Source: Saccharopolyspora oryzae (GTDB lineage Bacteria > Actinomycetota > Actinomycetes > Mycobacteriales > Pseudonocardiaceae). Taken from it: 57,376 bases of DNA. The stretch covers positions 1 to 57,376 of the forward strand of contig NZ_JAQGLA010000043.1 of NCBI RefSeq assembly GCF_027853915.1, read 5' to 3'. The translations under genes were made by a program, and so were the position numbers. The notes beneath the pieces are model-generated. The model was not told the DNA's origin and searched no databases. It worked only from the letters and a program-made list of their open reading frames with translations. Numbering within the stretch: the first letter of the stretch is position 1; every line of letters begins with the position of its first letter. Below are positions 16,389-25,705 of the stretch, in pieces.

Positions 16389-17807
16389 ATGAACCTGATC
16401 GTGATCATCGTGGCGGTCTACTTGGCCGCCATGATCGGCATCGGACTGTACGCGAAGAGGCAGGTCAAGAGCAGCACCGACTACCACCTCGCCGGGCGCA
16501 GGCTCGGGGTGACGATGATGGCCGGAACGCTGGCTGCCACCGAGATCGGCGGTGGTAGTTCGGTCGGCGTCGCCAGCAAGGCCTACGGCGACTGGGGCTT
16601 GTCCGCCGGGTGGTACGTCGTGGCGGCGGGCATCGGGATCGTGCTGGTGTCCTTCGTGGCACCGGCGATGCGGCGCAGCATGGCGGTCACCGTCCCGGAG
16701 GTGATCGGCCGTCGTTACGGCGCCGCCAGCCAGACGATCACCGCTGTGCTCGGCAGCGTCGCGCTGGTCGCCCTCGCCGCGGTCCAGATCACGGCGACCG
16801 CCACCATCGTCTCGACACTCGGCGGCGTGGACCTCGAGTGGGCCATCCTCGCCACCGGCGTCGCCGTCATCGTCTACACGTGGATCGGTGGGATGTGGAG
16901 CGTCACGCTCACCGACTTCGTCCAGTTCTTCCTCATCGTCGGCGGTTTCGCCATCGCCGTGCCGGTCGCCCTGCACAACGCGGGTGGCTGGGAGTCCGTC
17001 GTGGCGCGACTGCCCGAGGGGCAGCTCGGGTTCACCAAGATCGGTGTCCCGACGATCCTCGGCCTCGTCGTCCTGTACTTCATGACGTTCTCCACCGGGC
17101 AGGAAGCGGTCCAGCGCTACTACTCGGCGCGGACACCGCGCGTCGCCGTGCTCGGGTCGTTGCTGTGCGGTGGTCTGATGACGGTCTACGCCTTCATCCC
17201 CGCGGTCCTCGGGCTGATCGCGCTGGCCGTGTACCCGGGGATCAACGAGAACAGCGCGCTGTCGACGGTCGCCGTCGGGCTGCTGCCGCCGGTCGTGGCC
17301 GGACTGCTGCTCAGCGCGGTGATCTCCGCGACGCTGTCCAGCGCGAGCGGCAACATGCTCGGCTCGTCGACCATCTTCATCAAGGACCTGCTGCCGAAGT
17401 TCTCCGCGAAGGTGACCGAGGAGAACGAGCTGAAGTACAGCCGGATCGGGGTGCTGGTGGTCGGTGTCCTGGCCACGCTGATCTCGCTGTGGAGCCAGGC
17501 GATCATCCCGCTGCTGATCTTCGCCTTCACGATGCGCTCGACGGGCCCCTTCTGCGCCTTCATCGCGGGCCTGGTCCTGCGGAAGACGAGTCGGCTCGCC
17601 GGTCTGGTGTCCATCATCGTCGGCACGGTCGCCGGATTCGCCTGGGAGGTCGCGGGAGAACCCTTCGGCGTCGCCGCGATCATCGCAGGCAGCACGTGCG
17701 GTGTGCTGTCGTTCTGGGTGATCCACGTGATCGACGCGCGGCGCGGGCGGCTGGTCGGCGATGGGGCGGTTCCCGCGCAGCAGGACGAGCGGGCGGCGCT
17801 GTCGTGA
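16389..17807 (+). CDS. Sodium:solute symporter (SSS family)
   Basis: Membrane importer of 472 aa with about twelve to thirteen hydrophobic segments. Family features include ATEIGGGSSVGVASKAYGDWG in the first helices, RYYSARTPRVA, and the sodium-site region SATLSSASGNMLGSSTIF. Relatives import proline, pantothenate, sugars or organic acids. ATG at 16389 has AAAGGGAAAG upstream; the gene follows the M20 deacylase by 27 bases. Likely brings in the substrate of the two deacylases. It ends 5 bases from the convergent regulator gene, with no room for a terminator. Confidence 0.92.
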   Translation: MNLIVIIVAVYLAAMIGIGLYAKRQVKSSTDYHLAGRRLGVTMMAGTLAATEIGGGSSVGVASKAYGDWGLSAGWYVVAAGIGIVLVSFVAPAMRRSMAVTVPEVIGRRYGAASQTITAVLGSVALVALAAVQITATATIVSTLGGVDLEWAILATGVAVIVYTWIGGMWSVTLTDFVQFFLIVGGFAIAVPVALHNAGGWESVVARLPEGQLGFTKIGVPTILGLVVLYFMTFSTGQEAVQRYYSARTPRVAVLGSLLCGGLMTVYAFIPAVLGLIALAVYPGINENSALSTVAVGLLPPVVAGLLLSAVISATLSSASGNMLGSSTIFIKDLLPKFSAKVTEENELKYSRIGVLVVGVLATLISLWSQAIIPLLIFAFTMRSTGPFCAFIAGLVLRKTSRLAGLVSIIVGTVAGFAWEVAGEPFGVAAIIAGSTCGVLSFWVIHVIDARRGRLVGDGAVPAQQDERAALS

Positions 17808-17812
17808 CCGGC

Positions 17813-18571
17813 TCAGCTCTCGCGGCGGCGCCGCAGCTGGAAGGTGAACGAGTCGGGCAGCAGCCACGCTTCGCTGCGGTTGACCACCTTGCCCGCGGTG
17901 TCCCGGGTCAGCTCGCTGAGCTGGAGCAGCGGCGTGCCTTCCGGGCAGCCGAGCCGCTTGCGCAGGTCGCCGACCGCCGACACCGAGGTCAGCGTGCAAT
18001 CCGAGTACTCGGCGAGGTCCCCGGCCAGCAGCAGGTCGAGCACCGAGCCCTGGAAGCCGGCCTGGATCGCCGCGAAGCCCAGCACGTCCTCGGGCACGTA
18101 GTCCACGATCCACGCGACCTTCTTGCGGCCGATCTTCTTGGTCCGGCTCACCTTGGTGGCGGGGCCGGGTTCGAGGACGTCGGCGAGCGGGTCGTCCGCG
18201 GTGTCGATCCGGGTGATCTCCAGGTCGTCGGTGAGGATCTCCTTGCCCGACTGGGTGGCGTAGGTGTCGAAGGACAGCAACCGATCGATCCCGGACCGGA
18301 TGGCGTCCGGGCGGGGCAGCACGGTCGAGCCGGAGCCGCGCACGATCCGGATGTAGCCCTGGTCCTTCAAGCTCTGCAGCGCGGTGCGGATGGTGACGCG
18401 CGAGGCCCCGAACAGCCGCGACAGCTCGGTCTCGGACGGGAGCCGGTCACCGGGCTGGAGCTTGTTGGACAGGATGTACTCGTTGAGCAGGGCGTCGCGG
18501 ATCTCCGTCTGCAGCGGTCGGCGCGCTCGGATCCGGGAGATGTTGTCGCCGACGTCAGGAGTGGGGGGCAT
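17813..18571 (-). CDS. GntR-family regulator, HutC/UTRA subfamily
   Basis: 252 aa: an N-terminal winged helix (about residues 18-85; LQPGDRLPSETELSRLFGASRVTIRTALQ region) and a C-terminal UTRA ligand domain (TRKIGRKK-like strand, CTLTSVSAVGDLRKRLG, GTPLLQLSELT). UTRA proteins sense small metabolites such as amino acid or sugar derivatives. ATG at 18571 follows GGAAGG. It sits between the two forward operons of the 13631-21111 region, converging on the symporter and divergent from the ammonia-lyase gene. Palindromes shared by both operon promoters make it the probable repressor of both. Confidence 0.93.
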   Translation of the reverse strand: MPPTPDVGDNISRIRARRPLQTEIRDALLNEYILSNKLQPGDRLPSETELSRLFGASRVTIRTALQSLKDQGYIRIVRGSGSTVLPRPDAIRSGIDRLLSFDTYATQSGKEILTDDLEITRIDTADDPLADVLEPGPATKVSRTKKIGRKKVAWIVDYVPEDVLGFAAIQAGFQGSVLDLLLAGDLAEYSDCTLTSVSAVGDLRKRLGCPEGTPLLQLSELTRDTAGKVVNRSEAWLLPDSFTFQLRRRRES

Positions 18572-18630
18572 CGATCGCCTTCCGCGAGGTAATGGGTTGG
18601 TCCGGCTGCTGAACGCAGGTTAACAGACCA

Positions 18631-18670
18631 ACTTGTCTCAAGTAACTTGACAGTTGTCATACAGATTCTT
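18631..18670 (+). promoter_or_regulatory. Operator cluster and promoter of the ammonia-lyase operon
   Basis: Three overlapping palindromes: ACTTG-TCT-CAAGT (18631-18643), CAAGT-A-ACTTG (18639-18649) and TGACA-GT-TGTCA (18648-18659). TTGACA at 18647 with TAGCTT 17 bases later makes a plausible core promoter. The last palindrome and the TACAGATT that follows repeat the element at 13506-13529. The location, divergent from the HutC-type regulator, fits autoregulation plus operon control. Confidence 0.65.
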
Positions 18671-18709
18671 AGCTTGGGCCGCAGGGCACCTGCGCTACGG
18701 AGGAGCAAC

Positions 18710-19843
18710 ATGTCGCACCCCCGCGTCATCCAGAACCCGCTCGTGGACCGGAAAGCCGTCCGGTCCCTCGTGGACGAAAGCCGGGCGTTCCACCTGTCGA
18801 TGCCGGGGTACGAACCCACGGCGCTCACCGCCGCCCCGACCGCCGCGTCCCGGCTCGGGGTGCGGTCCGTGCACGTGAAGGACGAGTCCGGCCGGATGGG
18901 CATGCCGTCGTTCAAGATCCTCGGCGCGTCGTGGGCCACCTACCGAACTGTCCTGCGGGCCTTGGGCATTCCCGCCGATGCCGGGATCGGACTGCCCGAG
19001 CTCGAGCAGCGGTTGACCGCCCACCGCGGGCTGCGGCTGGTCGCGGCGACCGACGGCAACCACGGTCGCGCCGTGGCCAGGATGGCCAAGCTGCTCGGCA
19101 TCGGCGCGCACATCCTGGTGCCCGAGGACATGGTCCAGGCGCGCATCGACGCCATCGCCGCGGAAGGCGCGGAGGTCGAGGTCGTGGCAGGCGGGTACGA
19201 CGACGCGATCCGGCGCAGCGCCGAGCTCGCGGACGAGGACAACCTCGTCGTCTCGGACACCTCGTGGGAGGGCTACGTCGAGCCGCCGGGCTGGGTCATC
19301 GACGGCTACTCCACGATGATCGACGAAATCCTGCAGGAAGTCGGGTCCGGGGCCGCGCCGCGTCCCACGGTGGTGGCCGCGCAGATCGGCGTCGGTGCGT
19401 TCGCCGCGGCGGTGGTCCGCGGATTCGCCGCCAGCGGGGGAACCCGCCTGATCGGCGTCGAGCCGGTCAGCGCCGACTGCACGGCCGCCAGCATCGAGGC
19501 GGGCGAGGTCGTCACCATCCCGGGCCCGCAGCGCTCGATCATGGCCGGGCTCAACTGCGGCACGCCGTCGCTGATCGCGTGGCCGGACGTCTCGCGCGGC
19601 TTCGACCAGTTCGTCACCGTCACCGACGGCGCCGCGGAAGAAGCGATGCGGCTGCTCTACGCGGACGGGATCATCTCCGGCGAGAGCGGCGCGGCCGGGC
19701 TCGCCGGCCTGCTCGAACACACTGCCGCGCTGGGACTCGGCGCCGAGGACGACGTTCTGCTCATCTCCACCGAGGGCGCGACGGACGTGCCCGCCTTCAA
19801 CCGCACCACCGGTGCGCGACTCGTCGAACAGGGGCAGGAATGA
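18710..19843 (+). CDS. Diaminopropionate ammonia-lyase-like PLP enzyme
   Basis: PLP-dependent lyase of fold type II, 377 aa, resembling diaminopropionate ammonia-lyase and threonine dehydratase. The characteristic N-terminal block MPGYEPTALT precedes VKDESGRMGMPSFKILG, with the PLP lysine K69. TDGNHGRAVARMAKLLG binds the substrate carboxylate and VAAQIGVGAFAAAV is the phosphate loop. The enzyme would convert an amino acid to a 2-oxo acid and ammonia. ATG at 18710 has GGAGGAG upstream; an earlier in-frame start would overlap the promoter. The stop overlaps the next start (ATGA), so it acts with the following N-carbamoyl hydrolase. Confidence 0.88.
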   Translation: MSHPRVIQNPLVDRKAVRSLVDESRAFHLSMPGYEPTALTAAPTAASRLGVRSVHVKDESGRMGMPSFKILGASWATYRTVLRALGIPADAGIGLPELEQRLTAHRGLRLVAATDGNHGRAVARMAKLLGIGAHILVPEDMVQARIDAIAAEGAEVEVVAGGYDDAIRRSAELADEDNLVVSDTSWEGYVEPPGWVIDGYSTMIDEILQEVGSGAAPRPTVVAAQIGVGAFAAAVVRGFAASGGTRLIGVEPVSADCTAASIEAGEVVTIPGPQRSIMAGLNCGTPSLIAWPDVSRGFDQFVTVTDGAAEEAMRLLYADGIISGESGAAGLAGLLEHTAALGLGAEDDVLLISTEGATDVPAFNRTTGARLVEQGQE

Positions 19844-21111
19844 CCGCGGACACCGCGCTCGTGCGCATCGACAAGGACCGCCTGTGGGACTCGCTCACCG
19901 AGCTCGGCGAGGTCGGTGCCTACCACGACGAGGACACCGATCTGCAGGGCGTGCGCAGGCTCGCGCTCACCGACGAGGACATCGCCGGGCGCGAACTCGT
20001 CATGGGCTGGATGCGGGAAGCAGGTCTGGCCCTGCGCCGCGACCGGATCGGCAACGTCTACGCCCGCCGGGCGGGCGAGGACGACTCGTTGCCGCCGGTG
20101 CTCGTCGGCTCCCACATCGACAGCGTGGCGACCGCCGGACGTTTCGACGGCTGCCTCGGCGTGCTCGGCGGGCTGGAGGTGGTGCGGACGTTGGACGACA
20201 ACGGGATCTCCACCAGGCGCCCCGTCGAGGTGGCGATCTTCACCGAGGAAGAAGGCGTTCGCTTCGGCACCGACATGCTCGGCAGCGCCGTCGCAGCGGG
20301 CCGGATCCAGCTCGCCGACGCCCGGTCGCAAGTGGACCGGGACGGCGTCAGCGTCGGTGCCGAGCTGGACCGGCACGGCCTCGTCGGTGACGTGGCGGTG
20401 CCGATCCAGCCCCCGCACGCCTACCTGGAGTGCCACATCGAGCAGGGTCCGATCCTCGCGGCGGGCGGCAAGCAGATCGGTGTGGTGCGCGGCGTGCAGG
20501 CGATCACCTGGCTCGAGCTGACCATCGGCGGCCGGGCGGCCCACGCGGGTGCGACCCCGCAGCACCTGCGCAAGAACGCCGGCCTGGCCGCCGCGATGAT
20601 CACCGTGCACCTCAACGGCATGGTGGAATCCGGCGACTACGGCCGGCTGCTCGCCACCGTCGGCCGCCAGGACAACTACCCGAACCTCATCAACATCGTG
20701 CCGGGCAACGTGCTGATCACCGTCGACCTGCGCAACCCCGACGGCGAAGCGATGCAGCGCTCGATCGACGACCTGCAGGCCTACTTCGCCGAGGTGGAGG
20801 AGACCACCGGCGTCACGATCACCTCGCGCACCACGGCCAGGACACCGCCGGTCGACTTCCCCGAGCACATGCAGGACCTGGTCGAGAAGCAGGCCACCGA
20901 GCTCGGCCTGACCTGCGACCGCATCACCTCGGGCGCAGGGCACGACGCGGGCGAGATCGCCGCCCTCAGCCCGGCAGGCATGATCTTCGTGCCGGGCCTC
21001 TACGACGGGATCAGCCACAACCCGCGCGAGTACTCCACACCGGAGGCCTGCGCGGACGGCATCAACGTCCTGCTCCGAGCGGTGCTCGAACTGGCCAACT
21101 CCGCGGACTGA
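19840..21111 (+). CDS. N-carbamoyl-L-amino acid / ureido hydrolase (M20 hydantoinase-carbamoylase family)
   Basis: Zinc- or manganese-dependent amidohydrolase of 423 aa in the HyuC/AllC/beta-ureidopropionase group. Metal-site motifs: GSHIDSVATAGRFDG with H92 and D103, TEEEGVRFG, CHIEQGPIL, and the C-terminal GAGHDAGEIA. It would cleave a carbamoyl or related amide from an amino acid, releasing ammonia and CO2. ATG at 19840 overlaps the stop of the ammonia-lyase gene. Gene order suggests a short pathway: removal of an N-carbamoyl group, then deamination of the product. Confidence 0.92.
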   Translation: MTADTALVRIDKDRLWDSLTELGEVGAYHDEDTDLQGVRRLALTDEDIAGRELVMGWMREAGLALRRDRIGNVYARRAGEDDSLPPVLVGSHIDSVATAGRFDGCLGVLGGLEVVRTLDDNGISTRRPVEVAIFTEEEGVRFGTDMLGSAVAAGRIQLADARSQVDRDGVSVGAELDRHGLVGDVAVPIQPPHAYLECHIEQGPILAAGGKQIGVVRGVQAITWLELTIGGRAAHAGATPQHLRKNAGLAAAMITVHLNGMVESGDYGRLLATVGRQDNYPNLINIVPGNVLITVDLRNPDGEAMQRSIDDLQAYFAEVEETTGVTITSRTTARTPPVDFPEHMQDLVEKQATELGLTCDRITSGAGHDAGEIAALSPAGMIFVPGLYDGISHNPREYSTPEACADGINVLLRAVLELANSAD

Positions 21112-21156
21112 GCCCGGTCTCGATCCCCTGCTTAGCAGCAGAATTCGATGAGAATG

Positions 21157-21190
21157 GGTGGCGCCGCAGCCGGTCGGGTGCGGCGCCACC
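21157..21190. terminator. Bidirectional terminator between carbamoylase and acylase genes
   Basis: Perfect 12-bp stem GGTGGCGCCGCA (21157-21168) with TGCGGCGCCACC (21179-21190) and a 10-base loop GCCGGTCGGG. It lies between convergent stops at 21111 and 21197. A near-copy with a similar loop is at 24122-24155. Confidence 0.85.
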
Positions 21191-21196
21191 TGGTGC

Positions 21197-23731
21197 TCAG
21201 TAGCGGAGTGACTCCTCGGATTCCTGGTTGCGGCGGACTTCGTCCTCGGTGAGCCAGGTCGGTTTGCGGCCGTAGTCGACGAACATCTGGAACTGGTCGT
21301 CGAAGTGCGGCCCGCGCGTGCCGTCAGGTGCGACGAACCCGTTCTGCCCCGGTGGCACGACCTCGCACCCGGCCATGCCGTCGGGCTGGGACACGACGAG
21401 GTTGTTCTCCGTGCCGCGGTTCATGAACACCGGCGTCTTGCGCTGCTCGTCCCGGCCGGCGGACGGCACGCCGAGGTAGTTGGACGTCGAGAAGACGTTC
21501 TGCGCGGTCGGTGCCAGCCAGTTGGCCGGGTCCGGGCCGTACTGCTGGCTGAGCGCGTCGTAGGTCCGCCGCAAGGCGTCGCGCACGACAGCGCTCCGGT
21601 CCCGGCCGCGCAGGAAGTCGACGTGCTGCGGGACGCTGGATTCCGCACCGAGCAAGGTGTTGAGCAGCACCTTCGTCCCGGGTTGGACGTTCTGGCTGCC
21701 GCTGGCGGGCTTGTCGCGGGTCGGATAGCCCGTCGAGCCGTACCGGGCGTAGGTCTCCGGTGGGAGGTTCGGCCGGACGACGTCGTCGAGCATGATCTGC
21801 AGCCAGGTCTGGATGATCGCGGTGCCCGCGCTGTCGTAGCGCCCGTCGCGGTCCTCGTCGGCGTTCATCCCGTCCCAGTCGGAAAGTTCCTGGTAGACCC
21901 GGTGTTCCGGGGAATCGGCGGGAAGCCCGGCCGCCGCGTCGGCGAGGAAGGGCGTGAAGTACGCCCGGTTGATGTCGGTCAGCGATGCGCGGCGCTGGAT
22001 CTCCCACAGGTCGTCGGCGGTGATCGCCGGGTCGGCGGCGAGCTCGCGCTGCAGGACCTCGACGCGATCGGCGCGGCCCCAGGGCAGCGAATCCGAATTC
22101 GGGTAGCCGGGTGCGGGGGAGTTGTTCCAGTTGGCCAGATAACCGGCCGGTGGGTTGAGGACCTGCGGGTTCCCCGTGGCGGGCGGTTGCACGCCCCGCC
22201 ACTCCATCTCGCCGGTTCCGCTGGCGGGCAGGCGCGGATCCTGGCCGGCGGGGCGGATCGGGAAGTGCCCGGCGAAGTAGTAGCCGATGTTCCCGCGGCG
22301 GTCGGTGTAGTACCAGTTGATGCTGATGGGCAGCGCTTCGGCCTGCCGGTGCCACTGCTGGTAGTCGCGGGCCTGCGTGGACCTCAGCCAGGTGAACAGG
22401 GTGTCGAGCTCCTGGCCCGCCCAGCTGCGCTTCTTGGCGTAGGCCACGCCGTTCGCGGTGTCGAACTGGGTGACCGGGCCGTGCACCGTGGAGAACACCT
22501 GGACCTGGCGCGGTGCGCCGCCCTTGACCTCGACGGTCTCGGTGCGCTGCGACATGGTGCGGTACTCGCCCTGGTAGAGGTACCGGTGCGGGTCGTTCGG
22601 GTCGAGCTTCTCCTGGTACATGTCGACGGTGTCGCCGTTGCCCGCGGTCGCGCCCCAGGCGATCGAACCGTTGTGTCCGAAGAGGACGACCGGGTAGGCG
22701 AACGGAGTGTTGCCCACGACGTCGAACCCGGCGCCGTGCAGGCCCACCGAGTAGGTGTAGGCGGGTGAGAACCAGCCGAACTGCGGGCCGTTGAGCAGCA
22801 GGCTGTTCGCGCCCTGGGCGCGTTGCCCGCCGACGAGCATCATGTTGGAGAACTGCGGCGGCTTCGCGGCTCCCGGGCGCAGCGAGTCGATCTGCTGGGC
22901 GGCCTCGTGCCACGCCGCCGAAGCGGTCGGCTTCGGCGCGATGTCCGGTGCCGGGGTGGAGGCCGGGGCGGTGACGCCGTCGAGTGTTCCGGCGAGGCCG
23001 TTGGGCCGGTCCAGCGCGGCTGGTGCGGTCGCGGCCGGGCCGGTGGGTGCTTCGATGCTCGCGGGCGCCTCGGGGTCGACGGGCCAGGCGATCTGGTCGA
23101 AGACCTGCCTGCCCTGCTCGGCGCCGTAGCGCTGCTGCAGCTGCTGGAGCATGGCGAGGTTCTTGATCTCCGAGTTGTAGTCGGAGAAGCGGATGTTCAT
23201 CGTCCCGACCGTGATCATCGCGACGTCGACGCCGGTCCAGCGCGACGGTTCGAAGCCCAGGTCGAGGAACTGCTTGGGCATCAGGTGCGCGCGGTCGGCG
23301 GCGACCTGGTCGATCCAGGCGTTCATGCCGGAGGCGTAGCCGTCGAGCACCTGCCGGTCGCGGGGCGCCAGCTCGTCGTACTGCCGTCGGATCGAGGCGG
23401 GGTCGTAGTCCGAGCGCACCGATGCGTCGAAGTCGGCGTAGTCCGCGCCCAGGACTTCCGAGACCGAGCCTGCCGCGGCCCGCTTGGTCATCTCCAGCTG
23501 GAACAGCCGGTCCTGCCCGGCCGCGTGCCCGTACCCGTAGAACAGCCCGTAGGTGTTGTCGGAGTAGATGTGCGGCGTGCCGTACCGGTCCCGTTTGACG
23601 GTGACCGTGCCGTGGAGGTGCTTCTCCGGTGGTGGTTGCGCGGTCGCTCCGGAAGCGGGCAGCGATGCTGCGGCGACGAGCACTGGCGCGAGCAACGCGC
23701 CGACGAGACAGCGAGATCTGAACGCTCTCAC
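21197..23731 (-). CDS. Secreted penicillin-acylase family N-terminal-nucleophile hydrolase
   Basis: Ntn hydrolase of about 844 aa with a signal peptide (about residues 1-30 of the GTG-23731 product, ending near ASGATAQ). The alpha-chain motif RDRYGTPHIYSDN lies near the start. The self-cleavage point is before the catalytic serine S295 in QFSNMMLVGG, followed by GANSLLLNGPQFG and FGHNGSIAWGATAG, typical of the beta chain. Substrates in the family are penicillins, acyl-homoserine lactones, or acylated peptides and lipids. GTG at 23731 is preferred because AAAGG lies about 9 bases upstream; an in-frame GTG 33 bases earlier is less likely. It could cleave N-acyl amides outside the cell and so feed the other deacylases of the window; that is inference. 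Confidence 0.92.
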   Translation of the reverse strand: MRAFRSRCLVGALLAPVLVAAASLPASGATAQPPPEKHLHGTVTVKRDRYGTPHIYSDNTYGLFYGYGHAAGQDRLFQLEMTKRAAAGSVSEVLGADYADFDASVRSDYDPASIRRQYDELAPRDRQVLDGYASGMNAWIDQVAADRAHLMPKQFLDLGFEPSRWTGVDVAMITVGTMNIRFSDYNSEIKNLAMLQQLQQRYGAEQGRQVFDQIAWPVDPEAPASIEAPTGPAATAPAALDRPNGLAGTLDGVTAPASTPAPDIAPKPTASAAWHEAAQQIDSLRPGAAKPPQFSNMMLVGGQRAQGANSLLLNGPQFGWFSPAYTYSVGLHGAGFDVVGNTPFAYPVVLFGHNGSIAWGATAGNGDTVDMYQEKLDPNDPHRYLYQGEYRTMSQRTETVEVKGGAPRQVQVFSTVHGPVTQFDTANGVAYAKKRSWAGQELDTLFTWLRSTQARDYQQWHRQAEALPISINWYYTDRRGNIGYYFAGHFPIRPAGQDPRLPASGTGEMEWRGVQPPATGNPQVLNPPAGYLANWNNSPAPGYPNSDSLPWGRADRVEVLQRELAADPAITADDLWEIQRRASLTDINRAYFTPFLADAAAGLPADSPEHRVYQELSDWDGMNADEDRDGRYDSAGTAIIQTWLQIMLDDVVRPNLPPETYARYGSTGYPTRDKPASGSQNVQPGTKVLLNTLLGAESSVPQHVDFLRGRDRSAVVRDALRRTYDALSQQYGPDPANWLAPTAQNVFSTSNYLGVPSAGRDEQRKTPVFMNRGTENNLVVSQPDGMAGCEVVPPGQNGFVAPDGTRGPHFDDQFQMFVDYGRKPTWLTEDEVRRNQESEESLRY

Positions 23732-24187
23732 TGCGTTCCGCCTTTCCCGATGGCCGACGGGCACGTGGTCCGCCGGCAGGTCCGTGCCGGCGGCGCGCAG
23801 GCCCCCGGCGAGGTGCGGGTTCGCCCGTGACGGCCGTGGCGGTCAGGTGTGCGCCGGCCTTCGGGTGTGCGGATCGCGCAGTGTGAACAGGGGTTTCCCG
23901 CGTGCGGCTTCCCGAACGTTCGGTCGGTAAACCGCGCACATCCTCGCAACGCGCCCCGGCGCTGTCAACGCGCGTGAGCGCGCGGAAGCGGTCCACGACG
24001 ATGTTCGGGGTGGACGGCCGGGTCCGGCAGGACGAACTGACCGGCCGTCCACTGTGCACCTGCGATTCGGTGCGCCCCGATTCGGCGCGACCACGGGCTG
24101 CTGGCCGGTGGTCTGCGCCAGGGCGGTGCCGCACCTGGTCGGATGCGGCGCCGCCCGGTTCCCAGCGGTGCTGAGGCTTCCTCTCCC
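23732..24187. other. Intergenic region between CoA-transferase and acylase genes
   Basis: 456 bases without a convincing gene. It holds the terminator hairpin of the CoA-transferase gene at 24122-24155 and must contain the promoter of the acylase gene. Small open frames here have no ribosome site or recognisable features. Confidence 0.55.
24122..24155 (-). terminator. Terminator after the CoA-transferase gene
   Basis: Stem GGCGGTGCCGCA (24122-24133) with TGCGGCGCCGCC (24144-24155), 12 bp with one mismatch; 10-base loop CCTGGTCGGA. It begins 32 bases past the stop of the gene at 24188. Its core is nearly the same as the hairpin at 21157-21190. Confidence 0.7.
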
Positions 24188-25705
24188 TCAGGCCCCGGTG
24201 CGCATGGTGCCCTCGTCGATGAAGCGCTGGTGCCAGGACAGCGCTTCGCCCAGCAGGTGCGGTGTGTGGCGGCCGTACGACGAGCTCATCGCGCGGTCGA
24301 AGTAGTCGCGCAGCGCCGGCCGGAAGTCCGGGTGCGCGCACTGGTCGATGATCCGCTCCGCTCGCTTGCGGGGCGACAGGCCGCGCAGGTCGGCCAAGCC
24401 CTGCTCGGTCACGATGACGTCCACGTCGTGCTCGGTGTGGTCGACGTGCGAGACCATCGGCACGATCGACGACACCGCGCCGCCCTTGGCCACCGAGGGC
24501 GTCATGAAGATCGACACGTAGGCGTTGCGCGCGAAGTCGCCCGAACCGCCGATGCCGTTCTGGATCCGGCTGCCCATCAGGTGGGTGGAGTTGATGTTGC
24601 CGTAGATGTCGGCCTCCACGATGCCGTTCATCGCCAGGCAGCCGAGCCGGCGCACGACCTCGGGGTGGTTGCTGATCTCCTGCGGGCGCAGCACGATCCG
24701 GTCCCGGAAGTCGGCCGCGTTCCGGTTGAACCGGTCCACCGCCGCCGGGCTCAGCGAGAACGCGGTGGCCGAGGCGATCCGCAGCTTGTCGGACTCGAGC
24801 AGCTGCAGCATCCCGTCCTGGATCACCTCGGTGTAGGCGGTGAGCTGGTCGAACGGGCCGTTCCCGAGCCCGGCGAGCACGGCGTTGGCGACGTTGCCCA
24901 CCCCGGACTGCAGCGGCAGCAGGCCGCGCGGGATCCGGCCGACGCGCACCTCGGACTCCAGGAAGTCCAGCACGTGCCCGGCGATCCGCTCGGAGTTCTC
25001 GTCGGGCGGGGTGAAGACCGTGTTGCGGTCGGGAGATTCGGTCTCCACGACGGCGATCACCTTCTCCGGCGGGCACTCCAGGTACGGCACGCCGATCCGG
25101 TCCGCGGGGTGCGTGATCGGGATCGGCTTGCGCTCCGGTGGCAGCGCGGTGCCGTAGTAGATGTCGTGCATGCCGTCGAGGTGCTCGCTCTGCCACGAGT
25201 TGACCTCGAGGATCACCTTGTCGGCCCGGTCCAGCCAGGTCTTGTTGTTGCCCACCGAGGCGGACGGGATCAGGTGGCCCTCGGCGGTGATGCCGCTGAC
25301 CTCCACGACGGCCACGTCCAGCTCGCCGAAGATGCCCTGCCAGGCCCGCTGCGCGACGTGCGAGAGGTGGATGTCGGTGTAGTCCATCCGCCCGGAGTTG
25401 ATCCGTTCCCGGGTGACCGGGTCGGACTGGTAGGGCAGGCGCACGTCGATGCCGTCGACCTCGGCGAGGGCGCCGTCGAGCTCCGGGGCCGTGGACGCGC
25501 CGGTCCACAGGCCGATCTGCATCGGCCGGCCTTCGGCGTTCGCCCCGGCCACCCGCTTGGCCAGCGCCCCCGGTACTTCCTTGGGGTAGCCGGCGCCGGT
25601 GAACCCGCTCATGCCGACGTTGTCGCCGGGTTCGATCAGCTCGGCGGCCTCCTCGGCTTCGACGATCTTCGCCGCCAGTTGCCGGTTCCGAATCCTGCCG
25701 GTCAC
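24188..25705 (-). CDS. Acetyl-CoA hydrolase/transferase (succinyl-CoA:acetate CoA-transferase type)
   Basis: Cytoplasmic class I CoA-transferase of 505 aa. The catalytic glutamate is E293 in YTEVIQDGML, preceded by GVGNVANAVLAGLG (268-281), and followed by GGSGDFARNAY and the C-terminal TEQGLADLRGLSPRKRAERII, all hallmarks of the AarC/Cat1 group. It moves CoA between succinyl-CoA and acetate (or propionate), linking acyl release to central metabolism. GTG at 25705 is preceded by GGGAGG. It is a single-gene unit with its own terminator. The exact acyl preference is not readable. Confidence 0.92.
   Translation of the reverse strand: MTGRIRNRQLAAKIVEAEEAAELIEPGDNVGMSGFTGAGYPKEVPGALAKRVAGANAEGRPMQIGLWTGASTAPELDGALAEVDGIDVRLPYQSDPVTRERINSGRMDYTDIHLSHVAQRAWQGIFGELDVAVVEVSGITAEGHLIPSASVGNNKTWLDRADKVILEVNSWQSEHLDGMHDIYYGTALPPERKPIPITHPADRIGVPYLECPPEKVIAVVETESPDRNTVFTPPDENSERIAGHVLDFLESEVRVGRIPRGLLPLQSGVGNVANAVLAGLGNGPFDQLTAYTEVIQDGMLQLLESDKLRIASATAFSLSPAAVDRFNRNAADFRDRIVLRPQEISNHPEVVRRLGCLAMNGIVEADIYGNINSTHLMGSRIQNGIGGSGDFARNAYVSIFMTPSVAKGGAVSSIVPMVSHVDHTEHDVDVIVTEQGLADLRGLSPRKRAERIIDQCAHPDFRPALRDYFDRAMSSSYGRHTPHLLGEALSWHQRFIDEGTMRTGA

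Noticed and set aside
15189..18113. A 974-codon minus-strand frame opposite the M20 and symporter genes
   Set aside because: Composition is His/Arg/Asp-rich without motifs, and the plus strand carries two clear family proteins there.
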